Shown in pieces: positions 5,428-7,130 of a DNA stretch of 7,130 bases. The notes beneath the pieces were generated by a model. It was not told the DNA's origin, did not search any database, and saw only the letters and a list, made by a program, of their open reading frames with translations. The stretch's first letter is position 1; each line of letters begins with the position of its first letter. Location of the stretch: the NCBI GenBank assembly GCA_023231365.1, contig JALNVO010000143.1, positions 1-7,130 of the forward strand, in the 5' to 3' direction. A program made the translations under genes and the position numbers. The DNA is from Fibrobacteraceae bacterium (lineage in GTDB: Bacteria; Fibrobacterota; Fibrobacteria; Fibrobacterales; Fibrobacteraceae).

Positions 5428-6173
5428 TACCCGACTGGAAGTTAGAACGCTTTTTGGTAAACAACCTGTCCAAGGCAGAAATGGAAGACATCCGCCGAGA
5501 AGAATTGTCGGATGAATTCTTGCATGCGCGTTTGGAAACGCTGCGGAAGAAGAACGCCGAGTTTTTTGAAAAACACCCGGCGGATTTGGAACTCTTTGAA
5601 ATTCGCAGTAAGGCGGAAGGGCGCAAAGTGGTAGCCAAGCGCTATTATAAGCCGCTTCTCGTCGCTGCTCTTTTTTTAATAGTGCTGATGCCGGTGTTTG
5701 CTCCGGACATTCTTCCTCTGTGGAAAAAATCCACGGTAGAAGTCAGCGCTTATACAGAAGATGGATTGCGGGTAAAGGGCCTTGCACCCCGCTTTGAAGT
5801 GTGGAAGAAAACGCAGGACAGCGCGGTAATTTTGACGGAAAAGAGCGAAGTGCGCGCAGGTGACGAACTTCAGGTCCGCTATCTAGTTCCTGAAAAATGT
5901 TACGGGATGATTTTCAGTATGGACGGCAGAGGTTCGGTGACGTTCCATCTTTCGGATGGCGGAAGTGCTCTTTCTTTGGAACCTGGCAAGATGCGGGCTC
6001 TTGATTTCGCGTATAAATTGGACGATGCCCCTTATTTTGAAAAATTCTATTTTCTTGTTTCGGCGAATCGTTTTACTTTAGACGTAAAAAACTTGGATTC
6101 TTTGCTCAAGGACAAGGGTATCAGGGTTGAATCGCTTTCACTCCGCAAGGCGGACAAAGGTTGGGGAAAATAA
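5424..6173 (+). CDS. Single-pass membrane anti-sigma-like protein with periplasmic DUF4384-like domain
   Basis: The 249-residue protein has a cytoplasmic N-terminal part (1-73) opening WKLERFLVNNLSKAEMEDI, the helical pattern often seen at the start of anti-sigma factors. It has one membrane segment (about 76-93, PLLVAALFLIVLMPVFAP) with Lys/Arg on the inner side. The extracytoplasmic domain (about 100-249) includes AGDELQVRYLVPEKCYGMIFSMDGRGSVTFHL and a LDDAPYFEKFYFLVS block. The HxxxCxxC zinc motif of ZAS anti-sigma factors is absent. The outer part resembles DUF4384-type domains that accompany caspase-like proteins and sigma loci in myxobacteria; this is from memory and unconfirmed. The ribosome binding site GGAGG at 5412-5416 and the four-base overlap with the sigma gene imply coupled, near equimolar synthesis. 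The anti-sigma role is inferred from position and topology. Confidence 0.72.
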   Translation: MIPDWKLERFLVNNLSKAEMEDIRREELSDEFLHARLETLRKKNAEFFEKHPADLELFEIRSKAEGRKVVAKRYYKPLLVAALFLIVLMPVFAPDILPLWKKSTVEVSAYTEDGLRVKGLAPRFEVWKKTQDSAVILTEKSEVRAGDELQVRYLVPEKCYGMIFSMDGRGSVTFHLSDGGSALSLEPGKMRALDFAYKLDDAPYFEKFYFLVSANRFTLDVKNLDSLLKDKGIRVESLSLRKADKGWGK

Positions 6174-6174
6174 G

Positions 6175-7130
6175 ATGAATATTTTTATAAAGCTTTTTTT
6201 CTTGTTCTTTATGGCGTTAGAGTCTTTTGCTGCAATTCCTGTGGAGCGCTATCTTTTTGCCGTGGGCGCCAATGATGGAGGTAAAAACCGTCCGAGGCTC
6301 CGCTATGCGGAAAGCGATGCAGAGGCATTTTCAAAAGTACTCGTAGAAATGGGTGGGGTGAACGCCAAGAACGGCGTCATTCTCCGCGAGCCTTCTTTGG
6401 CCTCCATGAAGCGCGGATTTGAAAATTTGGACAGGAAACTTTCCGAAAAGTCGAATACTCGGAAAGAAGTGCTCTTCTATTATAGCGGGCACGCGGATGA
6501 ACGCGGACTTCGTATTGGAGATGAGCTCTATGCGTGGGCTGATTTGCGGAGGCGGATCGACGCTCTTTCCGCGGATGTGAAAATTTCGGTAATAGACGCT
6601 TGCGGTTCGGGTGCGATCACTCGCGTTAAAGGTGGTGTGGCCGTGCCGGCCTTTATGGTGGATGCGTCTAGCGATATGAAGGGTTATGCCTTCATCACTT
6701 CGAGCACTGAAGAAGAATCGAGTCAGGAAAGCGATCGGCTTCGCGGGTCGTTCTTTACGAAGTCCCTTGTCACGGGACTTCGCGGTGCGGGCGATGTTTC
6801 TGGCGACGGCAAAGTGACTCTTTCAGAAGCCTATCAATTCGCTTTTAACGAGACGCTTGAAAAAACGCAAGCAACGCTTGGTGGCGTACAGCATCCAAGC
6901 CGCGATATGAATTTGGCAGGCACGGGTGACGTTGTGATGACAGATGTGAGGAGTACTTCGGCAGGGCTTGTCCTCGGCGAAGGTGTTGATGGTCGTGTTT
7001 TTGTGCGCGATGCTTCGGGAGCTCTCGTAGTGGAACTTCGCAAAGCCCGCGGGCGTTCTTTGGAGATCGGACTTGCTCCGGGAGTTTATAAAGTGCTAGT
7101 GGAACGTCCCTCGATGGCGCTAGCTTCTTC
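6175..7130 (+). CDS. Exported caspase-like (C14) peptidase with EF-hand loop, C-terminus beyond window
   Basis: The frame is open for 318 codons from the ATG at 6175 to the right edge, so the gene is cut. Residues 1-20 form a Sec signal peptide (MNIFIKLFFLFFMALESFAA). The caspase fold follows: YLFAVGANDGG (25-35) as the first strand, LRYAESDAEAFSKVL, the catalytic-His strand VLFYYSGHAD with His106, and the catalytic-Cys strand VSVIDACGSG-like segment (as read, ISVIDACGSG) with Cys143. AFITSSTEEESSQE and SFFTKSLVTGL match the later core. A canonical EF-hand loop lies at Asp207-Glu218 (DVSGDGKVTLSE). After about residue 250 a beta-rich segment starts (GRVFVRDASGALVVEL, then LAPGVYKV), resembling PEGA-like or other small beta-sandwich domains. 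Both catalytic residues are present, so activity is plausible. The gene begins one base after the anti-sigma stop. Its substrate is unknown. Confidence 0.85.
   Translation, partial: MNIFIKLFFLFFMALESFAAIPVERYLFAVGANDGGKNRPRLRYAESDAEAFSKVLVEMGGVNAKNGVILREPSLASMKRGFENLDRKLSEKSNTRKEVLFYYSGHADERGLRIGDELYAWADLRRRIDALSADVKISVIDACGSGAITRVKGGVAVPAFMVDASSDMKGYAFITSSTEEESSQESDRLRGSFFTKSLVTGLRGAGDVSGDGKVTLSEAYQFAFNETLEKTQATLGGVQHPSRDMNLAGTGDVVMTDVRSTSAGLVLGEGVDGRVFVRDASGALVVELRKARGRSLEIGLAPGVYKVLVERPSMALAS

Noticed and set aside
6834..7043. Minus-strand open frame of 69 codons near the right edge
   Set aside because: It is antisense to the caspase-like gene, which is open in one frame from 6175 to the edge with a signal peptide and catalytic motifs.

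Overview
The window looks like chromosomal DNA of a Gram-negative (diderm) bacterium. It encodes two lipoproteins with lipoboxes, one of them an LpoB-type penicillin-binding-protein activator. It also holds a probable outer-membrane barrel protein and two further exported or membrane-anchored proteins. The mix of families (COG3014 plus LpoB, paired Rrf2 regulators, a sigma factor next to a caspase homologue) and the moderate GC content remind me of Fibrobacter or a related FCB-group or deltaproteobacterial lineage. That placement is inference from gene content, not from a marker gene. No rRNA, tRNA, insertion sequence or CRISPR array was seen.

Layout. (1) Bases 1-449, minus strand: the N-terminal part of a cytoplasmic beta-lactamase-fold serine hydrolase that runs off the left edge. 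(2) 580-1107, plus: a Nudix hydrolase, whose start is better placed at 580 than further upstream. (3) 1108-3141, minus: a two-gene lipoprotein operon, lpoB-like first and then a COG3014-family lipoprotein, which ends back to back with the Nudix gene. (4) 3142-3295: a divergent control region with a 9-base direct repeat. (5) 3296-4694, plus: three genes chained by ATGA overlaps, namely a small exported beta-barrel-like protein and two tandem Rrf2 regulators. The first regulator carries a Cys92/Cys98/Cys104 triad with exactly IscR numbering but Arg at position 107. The second lacks the cysteines. (6) 4695-4932: an intergenic region with an odd minus-strand coding-like remnant and a rho-independent terminator. 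(7) 4933-7130, plus: a tight operon of an ECF sigma factor, a single-pass anti-sigma-like protein with a periplasmic DUF4384-like domain, and an exported caspase-like (C14) protein with an EF-hand loop, cut by the right edge.

How the genes may work together. The lipoprotein pair probably acts on septal or side-wall peptidoglycan synthesis. The Rrf2 pair probably senses redox state, iron or nitrosative stress and controls its own operon, including the barrel protein. The sigma/anti-sigma/caspase operon reads as a trans-envelope signalling module. The anti-sigma protein spans the inner membrane, its outer domain faces the compartment into which the caspase homologue is exported, and the sigma factor is the output. 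This is the most interesting unit of the window. The idea that the peptidase acts on, or is controlled by, the sigma branch is inference.
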